64,000 nt of DNA from Neobacillus massiliamazoniensis (GTDB lineage Bacteria; Bacillota; Bacilli; Bacillales; Cytobacillaceae). The notes beneath the pieces are model-generated. The model made no database searches, had not been told where the DNA came from, and was given only the letters and a program-made list of their open reading frames with translations. A program made the translations under genes and the position numbers. This document shows, piece after piece, positions 55,930-64,000 of the stretch. The stretch lies in NCBI RefSeq assembly GCF_001048695.1, contig NZ_CVRB01000001.1, positions 186,001 through 250,000 on the forward strand. The letters are read 5' to 3'. The stretch's first letter is position 1, and each line of letters begins with the position of its first letter.

Positions 55930-57678
55930 TTATGCTTCTCTAATTTGAGATAAACAAAAAAGGACATGGATTACCAAATCTGCGTTTGACTGGTTAAAAG
56001 TATTTAAACTGCTTAATCCGTGACAGATAGAATTCCTCAGATTAAATCCTCTTGAATCCGTAAATAAAACTTTAAAGTATAGTTTAGCATCTTCGCCAAA
56101 CACGCTTTCAATAATCGAATCATTTAGAATATCACCGAATAATTTCACCCGGAAACCGCCGTTCTTTGATGGTTTAAGTACAGTTCCACCAGTTAGGGTT
56201 ATTAATCTTCGAAATGCATTCTCGATTTGGGGAATTAATATATGCATTGATGAAATGAAATCCTTTTCAAAGTAAAATTCCAGACCTTTAAGAATAAGCT
56301 CCCTTCTTTCTTCATCAAATACTGGAGATTCCATTAATAACGCAAGCAACGATTCAGATTTCAACTCATGATATTCCTGAAACCTTTCTATTACCCTTCT
56401 CAGAAAAATAGATTGTATGGACAGATTTTGCGTAATTAGGTGAATAATGTTACCTTCCAAATCCTCCTCTAATGGCCCTATTGTAGCTACGGTTCTACCC
56501 TCGCTATCCATAAGTGATGTTGAAAAGGAAAATGAAATTGGATATTTTTTAGATACATCTACCAATTGTTCTTTGGCCTGGTCTTTTCGTGGGATAAAAT
56601 ATCCGGCAATTTTTGCTGAATCTACTTTAATATCACCCTTAACAAAGTTACTTGTAAATTGTTGAATTTGCTCCTCCGTTATTTTTATTGAAGTGGAGAT
56701 AGTTTTTAAATTGCCTTTAACTTTAGGGCCGATTTTAACTAACTCTTTTCTTATTTCTATAGCATCATCGCTTAATTGAAATTGTTGAAAAAGCTCATGT
56801 AAATGTTCTAACCAACCTTGAATTTGCATTGGAGCTGCATTGATAAATTGTTTTTCATATTCGTTTTTTAAGACAAACAATACTCTTCTTACATCACTCT
56901 TATTATTTTGCCTTAGATAAAAACTTCCTAATCTAATAACAGCTGCTTCAACACTCCAAGGGTCTGGGGTCTTATTATTAACAAGTCTCTCAACTCGGCC
57001 TTCCAATTCCTCTATTATTCTATTAATTTCATCATTACTTAAATTTAATTTATATTTTTTGTACAATAAATCATAAGAAAAACCCCATAATCCTGGTTTC
57101 TCATCAATCGCAATATTTTGCTCGGTTTTAAATATAGTTTGTTTTACTTCTTCAATTCTCCTAGAATCCTTTAAACTTACAGCTAAATCTAAAGCTCTTT
57201 CTAATTTTTTGATGACATTTATTTCATAAATGTATAGTTCTTCCTCTGCTATTCTTATATTATTGTCAATAACTATATGGGCTATTGAGTGACTTGGGTT
57301 CTTACCCGTTATTTGTCTCGAAAACTCCCAAACCAAGTCAGCATATCTGGACTTAAAGATCGGATTGTGTGCGTTCTCAGCTCTTTGCTCCCAATATTGA
57401 ATCATATAACTGTCAACTTCACTAATGCTTGGGTATACAGTAACAGTTCCGTCTTCATTACTGAAAATAAATTTAGGACCATAATAGGTTCCCCACCCAC
57501 TATCCTTATCAGTGTAATCATCAGAAAAATCAAAAGCCATCGCTTCACATTTAACAGTGAAAGTATCTTCAGTTTTTTCAAAAGTATTTTTAATTAATGT
57601 TGCTATTTCATATTCAGATATTTTGTTTCTTTCTTTTTCAAGATTGTTTAAAAAACATTCAATTGAATTGTTACTCAT
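55930..57678 (-). CDS. DUF4209 / HEPN-like protein
   Basis: A 582-residue protein. N-terminal two thirds are helical (DLVWEFSRQITGKNPSHSIA, NIRIAEEELYIYEINVIKKLERALDLAV). The C-terminal domain is of DUF4209 type: SMHILIPQIENAFRRLITLTGG, KLFGDILNDSIIESVFGEDAKLYF, and FNLRNSICHGL with an R-x4-H motif (RNSICH) like HEPN ribonucleases. HEPN RNases act in many abortive defence systems, so a defence role is plausible but not shown. GGAGGTTATC precedes the start. Confidence 0.75.
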   Translation of the reverse strand: MSNNSIECFLNNLEKERNKISEYEIATLIKNTFEKTEDTFTVKCEAMAFDFSDDYTDKDSGWGTYYGPKFIFSNEDGTVTVYPSISEVDSYMIQYWEQRAENAHNPIFKSRYADLVWEFSRQITGKNPSHSIAHIVIDNNIRIAEEELYIYEINVIKKLERALDLAVSLKDSRRIEEVKQTIFKTEQNIAIDEKPGLWGFSYDLLYKKYKLNLSNDEINRIIEELEGRVERLVNNKTPDPWSVEAAVIRLGSFYLRQNNKSDVRRVLFVLKNEYEKQFINAAPMQIQGWLEHLHELFQQFQLSDDAIEIRKELVKIGPKVKGNLKTISTSIKITEEQIQQFTSNFVKGDIKVDSAKIAGYFIPRKDQAKEQLVDVSKKYPISFSFSTSLMDSEGRTVATIGPLEEDLEGNIIHLITQNLSIQSIFLRRVIERFQEYHELKSESLLALLMESPVFDEERRELILKGLEFYFEKDFISSMHILIPQIENAFRRLITLTGGTVLKPSKNGGFRVKLFGDILNDSIIESVFGEDAKLYFKVLFTDSRGFNLRNSICHGLSSLNTFNQSNADLVIHVLFCLSQIREA

Positions 57679-57856
57679 GATAACCTCCTTGTAATTATAA
57701 AATTTCAGATAAATTACTTACTAAATTTATAATACACCCAATAGAATTTTTATGTAATAGATGCTCCCCGAGATATCCGTTTCTGAAAAAATTTTTTAAA
57801 ACGAATTTGGCTGCATAGACAGATTGATTTCATAGAAACGGTAGGAGTTTGGCTCG

Positions 57857-57950
57857 CCAAGGTTTCGAGATTTAACGTTAATGTGTGCGTTACACCAGGC
57901 ACATATCAATATACATATGGGATCGTTGTTTGTGATAGGATGGCCCCCAG
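57857..57950 (-). repeat. ~93-bp repeat, copy A
   Basis: Plus-strand reading: AAGGTTTCGAGATTTAACG ... GCGTTACACCAGGCACATAT ... TGTGATAGGATGGCCCCC. Related copies are at 58829-58920 and 60008-60098. It lies just past the 3' end of the gene at 57993. Contains GTGC ... GCAC hairpin arms. Confidence 0.7.
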
Positions 57951-57992
57951 AAAAGACCGCTCTATTCACTCAAAACAATTTTTCTGTTTGGA

Positions 57993-58412
57993 TTAGTATT
58001 GTTCTATTCTACCTTCAAAAACTAATACCTCGTTTAAAAAACGACGACTCATATTTCTTCTCCTGACATTTCTGTTATTATTTCCATTTACATCCATACC
58101 ATGAAACTTTTTTGCTGCCAATGCTAGCCTTATAAATCTGGGATCTTTCCTCAATCTATCGTAATCCCTTTTATTGAGTCTACCCCAAACATCTTTACCT
58201 TGATAGATGTCACCATTTTCATGAAGCTTTAAGTCTCTTCTATTTAGACAATGTCCGTGCGGAACAGAAGGAAAAGGATCGTGATCATACTTATGAAACT
58301 CCCACTTCATATTTTCCATTTCGTAATTAGGACGATATTTAGTTGGTCTAGAAATGTTGCATTTCTGAAAACTTTGTTTTATGTTTTTCCTTCTAAAATA
58401 CATCTTTCTCAT
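57993..58412 (-). CDS. basic hypothetical protein with PHGH motif
   Basis: A 139-residue basic protein: KYRPNYEMENMKWEFHKYDH, then DPFPSVPHGHCLNRRDLKLHENGDIYQGK and DYDRLRKDPRFIRLALAAKK. The PFPSVPHGH ... DLKLHENGDIYQGKD stretch looks like a conserved compact domain (His-rich loop followed by a strand) but I cannot name it. The C-terminus is strongly basic. In a defence-rich island it might be an effector or partner of the DUF4209 gene; no evidence. Confidence 0.6.
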   Translation of the reverse strand: MRKMYFRRKNIKQSFQKCNISRPTKYRPNYEMENMKWEFHKYDHDPFPSVPHGHCLNRRDLKLHENGDIYQGKDVWGRLNKRDYDRLRKDPRFIRLALAAKKFHGMDVNGNNNRNVRRRNMSRRFLNEVLVFEGRIEQY

Positions 58413-58495
58413 TATATACCTCCGATGTTTTGTAATATGTAGATATTACTATTATTTATATGTCTATAAGCCAGATCGAGATTAATTACAACGAG

Positions 58496-58712
58496 TTAGC
58501 GAATTTCATTTGAAGCTTTTTTCGCTTTATTGCATAGCAGCTCGTACTTTTGTTCATACAGGCTGACCTGTTTAGTGCACCTCTTACGTTAAACTTATCT
58601 TGACATAATCTAACCATTTCGCTATTAGCATTATTTTTTCCTGCCCTGTATGAGAACCGTATGTTTGATAGTACTTTCTCGTCGTGTTCATTGATCGTTT
58701 TACCGCCACAAA
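58496..58712 (-). pseudogene. frameshifted small gene remnant
   Basis: Minus strand frames give INEHDEKVLSNIRFSYRAGK, SEMVRLCQDKFNVRGALNRS, and, after a one-base shift, LYEQKYELLCNKAKKASNEI ending in TAA at 58496. No start codon is present. It is a broken C-terminal part of an unknown gene. Confidence 0.5.
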
Positions 58713-58717
58713 CAATA

Positions 58718-58745
58718 AAAAAGAGCCCACTGATTGTAGGCCCCC
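58718..58745 (-). terminator. terminator-like hairpin
   Basis: Minus strand GGGCCTACAATC / AGTGGGCTC stem then TTTTTTATTG. Confidence 0.5.
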
Positions 58746-58828
58746 GAAATTTCCGAGTTAAAAAAGGATTTTTTACTTAAGATAAAATCGATTTAATCAG
58801 GATAGGTGACTTCTCTCTAGTTAATTGT

Positions 58829-58920
58829 TCAAGGTTTCGAGATTTTAACAACCATGCGTGCATTACGCTAGGCAAACCCCATATGAAATGCCTCTTCCGT
58901 TTATGATCCAGTGGCCTCCC
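58829..58920 (-). repeat. ~93-bp repeat, copy B
   Basis: Plus-strand reading: AAGGTTTCGAGATTTTAACA ... GCATTACGCTAGGCAA ... TTATGATCCAGTGGCCTCCC. It overlaps the last codons and stop of the RepL-like gene (58901). Confidence 0.7.
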
Positions 58921-59323
58921 CGTATAATTCAAGGATCCGGTCATCTTCATTTAAGTAGAAGCGTGGTTCTAAACCATTCTCTGTTACCAACCGATCAAAA
59001 TCCTCTCGATTATTAAATCTAGTATCTGAGTTTCCAACATAAAAAAGATGTGGGTTGACCATAAAACCATTTGGACATTTAGCTATAAATTGTTTTTCAC
59101 ATAACCTTTTAATTGATTTGGAGACACCTCCTTTGTCAATGCTTAGGCTTTCAGCAATTTGTTTCTGTTTTATATAAGCTATGTTGTCATCGTACTTCAT
59201 TTGTCCACACAGGAAAAATAGGATTTTATAATCTGAACCACGGAATTCTGGATCTTGTAAGTGTTGGAACCATTCCAAAATGAAGGCCCCCCAATAAACC
59301 ACCTTTTCACTTCTTCTGGCCAT
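58901..59323 (-). CDS. RepL-like winged-helix protein
   Basis: A 140-residue protein from MARRSEKVVYWGAF (AGGAGCG upstream). The region SDYKILFFLCGQMKYDDNIAYIKQKQIAESLSIDKGGVSKSIKRLCEKQFIAKCPNGFMVNPHLFYVGN, read here in pieces, is a winged helix of the plasmid RepL family with its strand FMVNPHLF. RepL starts replication of small plasmids; in an island it could support excised-element replication or act as a regulator. Confidence 0.75.
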   Translation of the reverse strand: MARRSEKVVYWGAFILEWFQHLQDPEFRGSDYKILFFLCGQMKYDDNIAYIKQKQIAESLSIDKGGVSKSIKRLCEKQFIAKCPNGFMVNPHLFYVGNSDTRFNNREDFDRLVTENGLEPRFYLNEDDRILELYGEATGS

Positions 59324-59597
59324 TATCAACGCTCCTTTTGTTGTCATTATTGCAACTTTTATTGTCTTATTATCAATATTTTAATATTTTGTTGAATAAA
59401 GGACAACTTAATGTTGGTTATTTTACAACTTTTATAAAGAGTCCATTGAGGGTAAATGCCTATAAAATCAACATTTCAAGGCCATTTTTTTCTTATTGTA
59501 TGCCTCGTCATATATATAGGGATGAAATACAATGGGTACAAGCAATAATCAAACCTATTTCCAATAGGTCATTATCATAAAATTTGAGGTGTTGTAT
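59324..59597. other. gap before small membrane gene
   Basis: No gene supported; promoter regions for the two divergent genes are expected. Confidence 0.3.
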
Positions 59598-59807
59598 ATG
59601 AAAATCTGGAACTTTTTGCAACAACGTTTTGGTTGGATTGGAGTAGTTTTAACCTTTTTAGTTGCGGCATTTCCAAAAGCGTTCGCCAAAATAGGAGCGA
59701 CTATTAAATTCTTAGTTGTAGGTTATTGGTTGCAAATGAGTGTGTTAACGATTATTCTCCTGCTTTTATTCGTTTCTCGACTTTTATTGAAACAACAAAA
59801 AGGCTAA
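59598..59807 (+). CDS. small two-TM membrane protein
   Basis: 69 residues from MKIWNFLQQRFGWIGVVLTF (GAGGTG upstream): two membrane helices (GWIGVVLTFLVAAFPKAFA and MSVLTIILLLLFVSRLLLK). Divergent from its neighbours with a strong terminator of its own. No family recognised. Confidence 0.6.
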   Translation: MKIWNFLQQRFGWIGVVLTFLVAAFPKAFAKIGATIKFLVVGYWLQMSVLTIILLLLFVSRLLLKQQKG

Positions 59808-59854
59808 CCCGATTGATTATTAGCTATGTTAACTAACTTTCTAAAGATGTTATA

Positions 59855-59895
59855 AACGTTACTGTATAAGTAGAGTTATACGGTAACGTTTTTGT
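59855..59895 (+). terminator. terminator after small membrane gene
   Basis: AACGTTAC-TGTATAA ... TTATACG-GTAACGTT stem followed by TTTTGTG. Confidence 0.85.
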
Positions 59896-60007
59896 GTTTT
59901 TGTAAATTAAGCAATACCAAAGGTCTTTGGCTTCCTCTATCGTTACCGTTTGATCGTATCCAAAATAAACTTAGGTCATTTATACCTTAAATTTGGTAAG
60001 CCATTAT

Positions 60008-60098
60008 CAGGGTTTTGAGATTTCGTTTTCACGTTCGTCCACCACTAGGTACCTGTTGATATAGCTTGGGGGTGTTTTTTTGTGATAGGGTAGCCCTC
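60008..60098 (-). repeat. ~93-bp repeat, copy C
   Basis: Plus-strand reading: GGGTTTTGAGATTTCGTTTT ... ACCACTAGGTACC ... TTGTGATAGGGTAGCCCTC. More diverged than A and B. It lies between the small membrane gene and the 3' end of the HNH gene (60176). Confidence 0.65.
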
Positions 60099-60175
60099 TT
60101 AGCTGGATCACAATTTTACCTTTGGAGACAAAACGAAAAGCGAACCGTTTACTGGGTCGCCTGTTGTTTAACTTA

Positions 60176-61039
60176 TTAAACAAATAATTCCTTTAATTGA
60201 TTAACAGAAAGCCACGGTCTTTTTCGGTGCAACATACTGTGACAATTAGAACAAACAAGGGCAATGTCTTCTACTTTTGTTTCCTCGTCTTCTCCCATTT
60301 CGGAAATAGGTTTTGTATGATGACCTTCTATGTAACCATCACCAATTTCTCCATAACGTGCTTTAAAATCAAATTTGCAAACTTCACATATTAATTTTCC
60401 GTGCCTTTGTAGAAAACGTTCCATAGCTAGTTTAATAACCTCGGGGTTTCGTTCCCTAGCTAAATGCTGTTTTAATTTTAATTTACCTTCTGGGAATCCT
60501 TCTTCATCATCAGTAAAACCTATACGATCAGCTTCGTTAAGTTTTCTCATTACATTTCCAACGGTAGTAAATCCATATTCTAGAATTGCAGTTACTTCAG
60601 TATCAGTTATACCTTTTCCTGAAACAATGCTATTTTTAAATAGTACACCTATATCACTTAAATATACAGGGTTATTAAACGATTGAAAATCAGATAAGAT
60701 AATACAACCTATTTCACTTAAATCTACATTATTTCCAAACATATCTTGTCTTCTAGCAATAAATCTTTCCTTGCTTCCGTCACCGTTAGCTTTTCCATAT
60801 TTATCCCAACCTTCATCAACTGTTAATTTCTCAAATCTTTCAAATATAGCTCTACCCATCACCGCTCTTTCCCCAGATACCCCCAATTCATTTTTAACTA
60901 GAAAAAAGAACGGCTCCCCCTGTGTAAGCACGTTAAAGTTATTAGTATTTTTACGGGTAAAGTTTACTTCAGTAAGGTTATCCAAACCAGATAAATACGT
61001 AAACCATTCCCTTGAAGTAACACCAATATAACCCCTCAT
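60176..61039 (-). CDS. HNH endonuclease with PUA/EVE-like N-terminus
   Basis: A 287-residue protein from MRGYIGVTSREWFTYLSG (GAGGTG 5 nt upstream). N-terminal part, VNFTRKNTNNFNVLTQGEPF, FFLVKNELGVSGERAVMGRAI, resembles PUA/EVE-like base-reading domains. C-terminal HNH: CEVCKFDFKARYGEIGDGYIEGHHTKPISEMG, LVCSNCHSMLHRKRP. This arrangement is that of McrA-like type IV restriction enzymes that cut modified DNA. Downstream of the NucS-like gene by about 60 nt. Confidence 0.75.
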   Translation of the reverse strand: MRGYIGVTSREWFTYLSGLDNLTEVNFTRKNTNNFNVLTQGEPFFFLVKNELGVSGERAVMGRAIFERFEKLTVDEGWDKYGKANGDGSKERFIARRQDMFGNNVDLSEIGCIILSDFQSFNNPVYLSDIGVLFKNSIVSGKGITDTEVTAILEYGFTTVGNVMRKLNEADRIGFTDDEEGFPEGKLKLKQHLARERNPEVIKLAMERFLQRHGKLICEVCKFDFKARYGEIGDGYIEGHHTKPISEMGEDEETKVEDIALVCSNCHSMLHRKRPWLSVNQLKELFV

Positions 61040-61101
61040 CCCTGCACCTCTGTTTATAACATTAATTTTTGTCAAAAAGGTCGAATATGGTAAATTTCCG
61101 A

Positions 61102-62016
61102 TTAAATCACGTCCAACTTCCACCCAAATATTTTGACGAAAATATTTTCCTTTTTGGCAGTAAGCAATTCATCTTCAAAATATGGAAGTATTCCTGGACA
61201 TACAACTAAACCTTTTATATTTGAGTAACCTAATTCATCCTCGCATAACCTCATATAATGTTTTAATTGTTGTTTGACTTCACGCCCAATTCTGTCCTTT
61301 TTAATTTCAACAACAATAATTTCGTCATTCAAAGTATCCTTTAGGAGCAAATCTAGTCTAGATTCATCAGAAAATACATGTTGCTGCTTTAAAAGCTTAA
61401 GTCCCTCACCTAATATTTCAGGATTGCTTGCAATATATTTTTCTATATCTCTTTCAAGCACATGAAAAACTTCCTCTGTCGACAATAGCCTATTATTCAA
61501 CCTTCCTTTCTTTTCATTTCCCTTTATTAAAACTAATAAAAGCGTTATGTCGCTTACATTTAATTCTTTCCAAGTTCTAAGTGCAGAAGAAATAGCTGCT
61601 AGGGTTGTTTGATCCGCGTTAAGTTTAGCTGGTCTTGAGAGTTGTTTTAACAAACCTTCATTTAACTCAAGAGGTATCTCTAATACCTTAGAACGAATAG
61701 GATTTCCAAATACAATTGTTTCATTTATATTTAAATCACTTATCTTTTTCTTAAGATGTGGGTTATTATATTTGTCAATAATTAAAGGGTCATCTAATAA
61801 GTTTTTCACAAGGTGTACTTCTTCAACAAAATAATAGGCTGTTATATACCGCTTGTCGTAAATAGTTTTATGAAAAAATAGATAATCACCCTTATTAACA
61901 CCTAAAAGTTTCTCCCCATTTAATTTTAAATCTCCATAAGTTAACTCCTGAAACATTGGATCTTCATGGCTATTATTTTTTTCAGGGTCTACGTAACCAA
62001 TCAGATAACTTGCCAT
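61102..62016 (-). CDS. PUA-like + NucS-type nuclease
   Basis: A 304-residue protein. Residues 1-90 (SYLIGYVDPEKNNSHEDPMF, LKLNGEKLLGVNKGDYLFFH, YFVEEVHLV) look like a PUA/EVE-like fold; residues 200-304 are a NucS/DUF91-type nuclease: ESRLDLLLKD (metal Asp), IIVVEIKKDRIGREVKQQLK (E-x-K and Gln). Followed by the HNH gene that has a similar N-terminal domain. Likely a DNA-modification-dependent restriction pair. Confidence 0.7.
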   Translation of the reverse strand: MASYLIGYVDPEKNNSHEDPMFQELTYGDLKLNGEKLLGVNKGDYLFFHKTIYDKRYITAYYFVEEVHLVKNLLDDPLIIDKYNNPHLKKKISDLNINETIVFGNPIRSKVLEIPLELNEGLLKQLSRPAKLNADQTTLAAISSALRTWKELNVSDITLLLVLIKGNEKKGRLNNRLLSTEEVFHVLERDIEKYIASNPEILGEGLKLLKQQHVFSDESRLDLLLKDTLNDEIIVVEIKKDRIGREVKQQLKHYMRLCEDELGYSNIKGLVVCPGILPYFEDELLTAKKENIFVKIFGWKLDVI

Positions 62017-62128
62017 ACTCTCAACCTTCCTTTAATTGGTATCTATACTCCTAATATAACAAAAAATTAATAAGATTAGTTTAATTAATTGTTTAAATGG
62101 AAATGATGTTATGGAGGTGATGCAGGGT

Positions 62129-62536
62129 TTGACTAAGAAATTAGACTATGATGAAGTTAAAAGTTACATTGAATCAATCGGCTTGATGCTCCTATCAGAG
62201 GATTATGTGAACGCTTTAACCCCTCTATCATGCCTATGTCACTGTGGTAATCACTTCACTATATCATTGAACAACATAAAAAAAGGAAGGCGATGTCCAA
62301 AATGTTCAGCTCAAAGGCTATCTGAAAAGAATCGTTTATCGTTTGAAACCGTAAAAAACATATTTAGCAGTCAAGGTTATCTACTTTTTTCCGAATATAT
62401 AAATAGTAGGAAAAAAGTAAAGTTCGTTTGCCCAAATGGACATATTGGGGAAATAACATTATCCAATTTTAAAAGGGGGTCTCGGTGTTATCAATGTTTA
62501 AAAGAAATGAGGTTTTATTCAAAAAGAGAGAACTAA
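62129..62536 (+). CDS. tandem zinc-ribbon protein
   Basis: About 135 residues from a TTG start with GGAGGTG 8 nt upstream. Two repeats: LMLLSEDYVNALTPLSCLCHCG with IKKGRRCPKC, and YLLFSEYINSRKKVKFVCPNG with FKRGSRCYQC. This domain (treble-clef/DUF723-like) is seen in homing and restriction nucleases as a DNA reader. It stands alone here, upstream of the Vsr-like gene by 85 nt. Confidence 0.7.
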   Translation: MTKKLDYDEVKSYIESIGLMLLSEDYVNALTPLSCLCHCGNHFTISLNNIKKGRRCPKCSAQRLSEKNRLSFETVKNIFSSQGYLLFSEYINSRKKVKFVCPNGHIGEITLSNFKRGSRCYQCLKEMRFYSKREN

Positions 62537-62620
62537 AAAATGTGAAAGAATCAATAAGCAGTAGAATTTGATGTCCGTTACAGGTATGCAATTCAAAATT
62601 AAATAAAAAAGGTGATAGTA

Positions 62621-64000
62621 ATGATGATAACCCAAACAGTTGAGATAATATGGAACAATAGAAACAAACAACATTACCTATCAAAAAACTATATCTTTAC
62701 AAAAATAGGAGATACATTTTCCGTATCAGTCTTTGATTTACCCAACAATTCTACTATAAATGTCAAAGCGAAGTGCGATTATTGCGGGGATGAAACCCCT
62801 CCAGAGTTCACTTATGGAGATTATTATCGTCAGGCACTTTCTAGTCCCGTAAAAACTTATGCGTGTAATAAGCCTAAATGCAACTTCAAAAAACGATTTG
62901 ATATGGCAAGCTACAGACAACAACGTGGCGAATTGAATGAAAAAAATCCATTTTATTTTCATTTTGAAGAAAATGTTATGAAGTTGCTGAAATCTTACTT
63001 AAATGAAAATGGAAATTTGCATCAAATGAAAAATAAGACTAAAGGCAACCGAATATTAAATATTTTCCAAAGACATCAAGAATTTGACATAATTGAAATG
63101 GCTATAAGACTTGGTTATGAAGAACAAGATTTGAGGAATAATCCTCTTCTTGGTTTGAGTAGAAAAGAAATGAACAGTGAACACCGACAGAACGAACAAT
63201 TTGAAGAGGTAAAAGCAGCCATTTTGGAATTCATGGAAGAACATAAACGATTTCCTACTTATGAAGAGGCATGTATGCTTAAAGGTATGAACACTGCTAA
63301 ACTAGATAAATTGGGCGGTATTCATGCTGTTCGTCAAAGGATGGGTATAAACGATTCTACGTATTTAATTGATGACCGAGGTTGGCCTAATAAGTCCAGT
63401 TATGAATGGATGGTTGCACAGTTTTTGATTCATAATAATGTTCCATATAAACGGGAGCAGAGGCCATTTATTAACAATGGTCATAGGAGTGATTTTACTT
63501 TTTATACAGAAGAAGGTCTCACTATCCATTTGGAATTATGGGGATATGATGAGACAAGCGGCGGTATTGTTGCTGAAGAATATGTTGAGAAAAAGGCTAG
63601 GAAGATGGAGTTGTATAAGGAACATGAAAAAGAAATCCAGTTAGTCTCATTGAAACGAAGCATGTTTGAACGAGCAACTTACGACCAAATCCAATCAGAA
63701 TTGAAACGAATTTTAGGACCGATTTTAAAAATGAAACTCAAAGAACTGGAACAAGAAGTCATGATCCCCCCAACCATGTTGAGTAATGAACAGTTACTCG
63801 AAGAATTCTTAAAATATTCAATAGACGGAAAAACTACTCCATTGTTCTGGGATTTAACTAATAATTTACGGGTAGCTATTTTGAAGCGCTTTAAAAGTTA
63901 TGAAGTTTTTTTAAAACAAAATAATTTCCAACCAAATAAAGAGTCTACCAATGTTCCTATCGAATACTTATTTGAGGCATGCGAAGCATGTATAAATGAA
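62621..64000 (+). CDS. Vsr-like nuclease protein (cut by window end)
   Basis: At least 460 residues, open at the window edge. N-terminal zinc motif CDYCGDE ... CNKPKCNFKK; the core SSYEWMVAQFLIHNNVPYKR, RSDFTFYTEEGLTIHLELWG, EEYVEKKARKMELYK is a Vsr/PD-(D/E)XK-like nuclease (Asp in SDF, Glu in LELWG, Lys further on). Long helical segments on both sides. Start at MMITQTVEI after AAAGGTGAT. Possibly a defence or homing protein. Confidence 0.75.
   Translation, partial: MMITQTVEIIWNNRNKQHYLSKNYIFTKIGDTFSVSVFDLPNNSTINVKAKCDYCGDETPPEFTYGDYYRQALSSPVKTYACNKPKCNFKKRFDMASYRQQRGELNEKNPFYFHFEENVMKLLKSYLNENGNLHQMKNKTKGNRILNIFQRHQEFDIIEMAIRLGYEEQDLRNNPLLGLSRKEMNSEHRQNEQFEEVKAAILEFMEEHKRFPTYEEACMLKGMNTAKLDKLGGIHAVRQRMGINDSTYLIDDRGWPNKSSYEWMVAQFLIHNNVPYKREQRPFINNGHRSDFTFYTEEGLTIHLELWGYDETSGGIVAEEYVEKKARKMELYKEHEKEIQLVSLKRSMFERATYDQIQSELKRILGPILKMKLKELEQEVMIPPTMLSNEQLLEEFLKYSIDGKTTPLFWDLTNNLRVAILKRFKSYEVFLKQNNFQPNKESTNVPIEYLFEACEACINE

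Overview
The window looks like an AT-rich Bacillaceae chromosome (Bacillus/Neobacillus type). It carries the B. subtilis-like blocks lexA-yneA-yneB-ynzC-tkt-sirA-yneF-ynzD-ccdA-ccdC-yneK and mutS-mutL / miaA-hfq-spoVK-hflX-ynbB-glnR-glnA. Sporulation genes (sirA, spoVK, a Spo0E-like gene) point to an endospore former. A tRNA-Sec gene (selC) at 22917-23013 suggests that the organism decodes UGA as selenocysteine, which B. subtilis does not do.

Region 1 (1-22.9 kb) is the right part of an HK97/siphovirus-like prophage, mostly on the minus strand. From right to left it has: integrase and CI-like repressor (plus strand), Cro-like and antirepressor genes, replication genes (DnaD-like organizer, DnaC-like loader), many small zinc-ribbon genes and a dUTPase, an ArpU-type late regulator with a short tyrosine recombinase, a block of single-gene accessory units (7.2-12.3 kb), then HNH nuclease, terminases, portal, prohead protease, capsid and head-tail connector genes. 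The left end lies outside the window. The integrase ends next to the 3' end of selC, so selC is the probable attachment site. Several accessory genes in 7.2-11.4 kb have their own SigH-like promoter and a short terminator, as expected of morons.

Region 2 (23-52 kb) is core chromosome: cytochrome c biogenesis membrane proteins, a heterodimeric ABC exporter inserted between ynzD and yneF, the SOS locus around lexA, the glutamine synthetase operon with a GlnR operator, RNA modification and RNA chaperone genes, an MreB homologue and mismatch repair. A 1.3-kb two-gene insert next to glnA is flanked on its far side by a degraded duplicate of the glnA 3' end and terminator.

Region 3 (52-64 kb, open on the right) is an accessory island starting at tRNA-Arg(CCU) with a XerD-like integrase. 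It holds a decayed ATP-dependent DNA ligase, HNH nucleases, a DUF4209/HEPN-like protein, a RepL-like winged-helix protein, an adjacent pair of genes that each join a PUA/EVE-like domain to a nuclease (NucS-like, HNH), and at the right edge a zinc-ribbon protein plus a Vsr-like nuclease. This reads as a defence and nuclease island. Three copies of an unexplained ~93-bp sequence lie at the 3' ends of three of its cargo genes. Arrays of short words repeated about every 21 bp occur at three places in the window (23.7, 47.2 and 52.2 kb) and have no obvious explanation.
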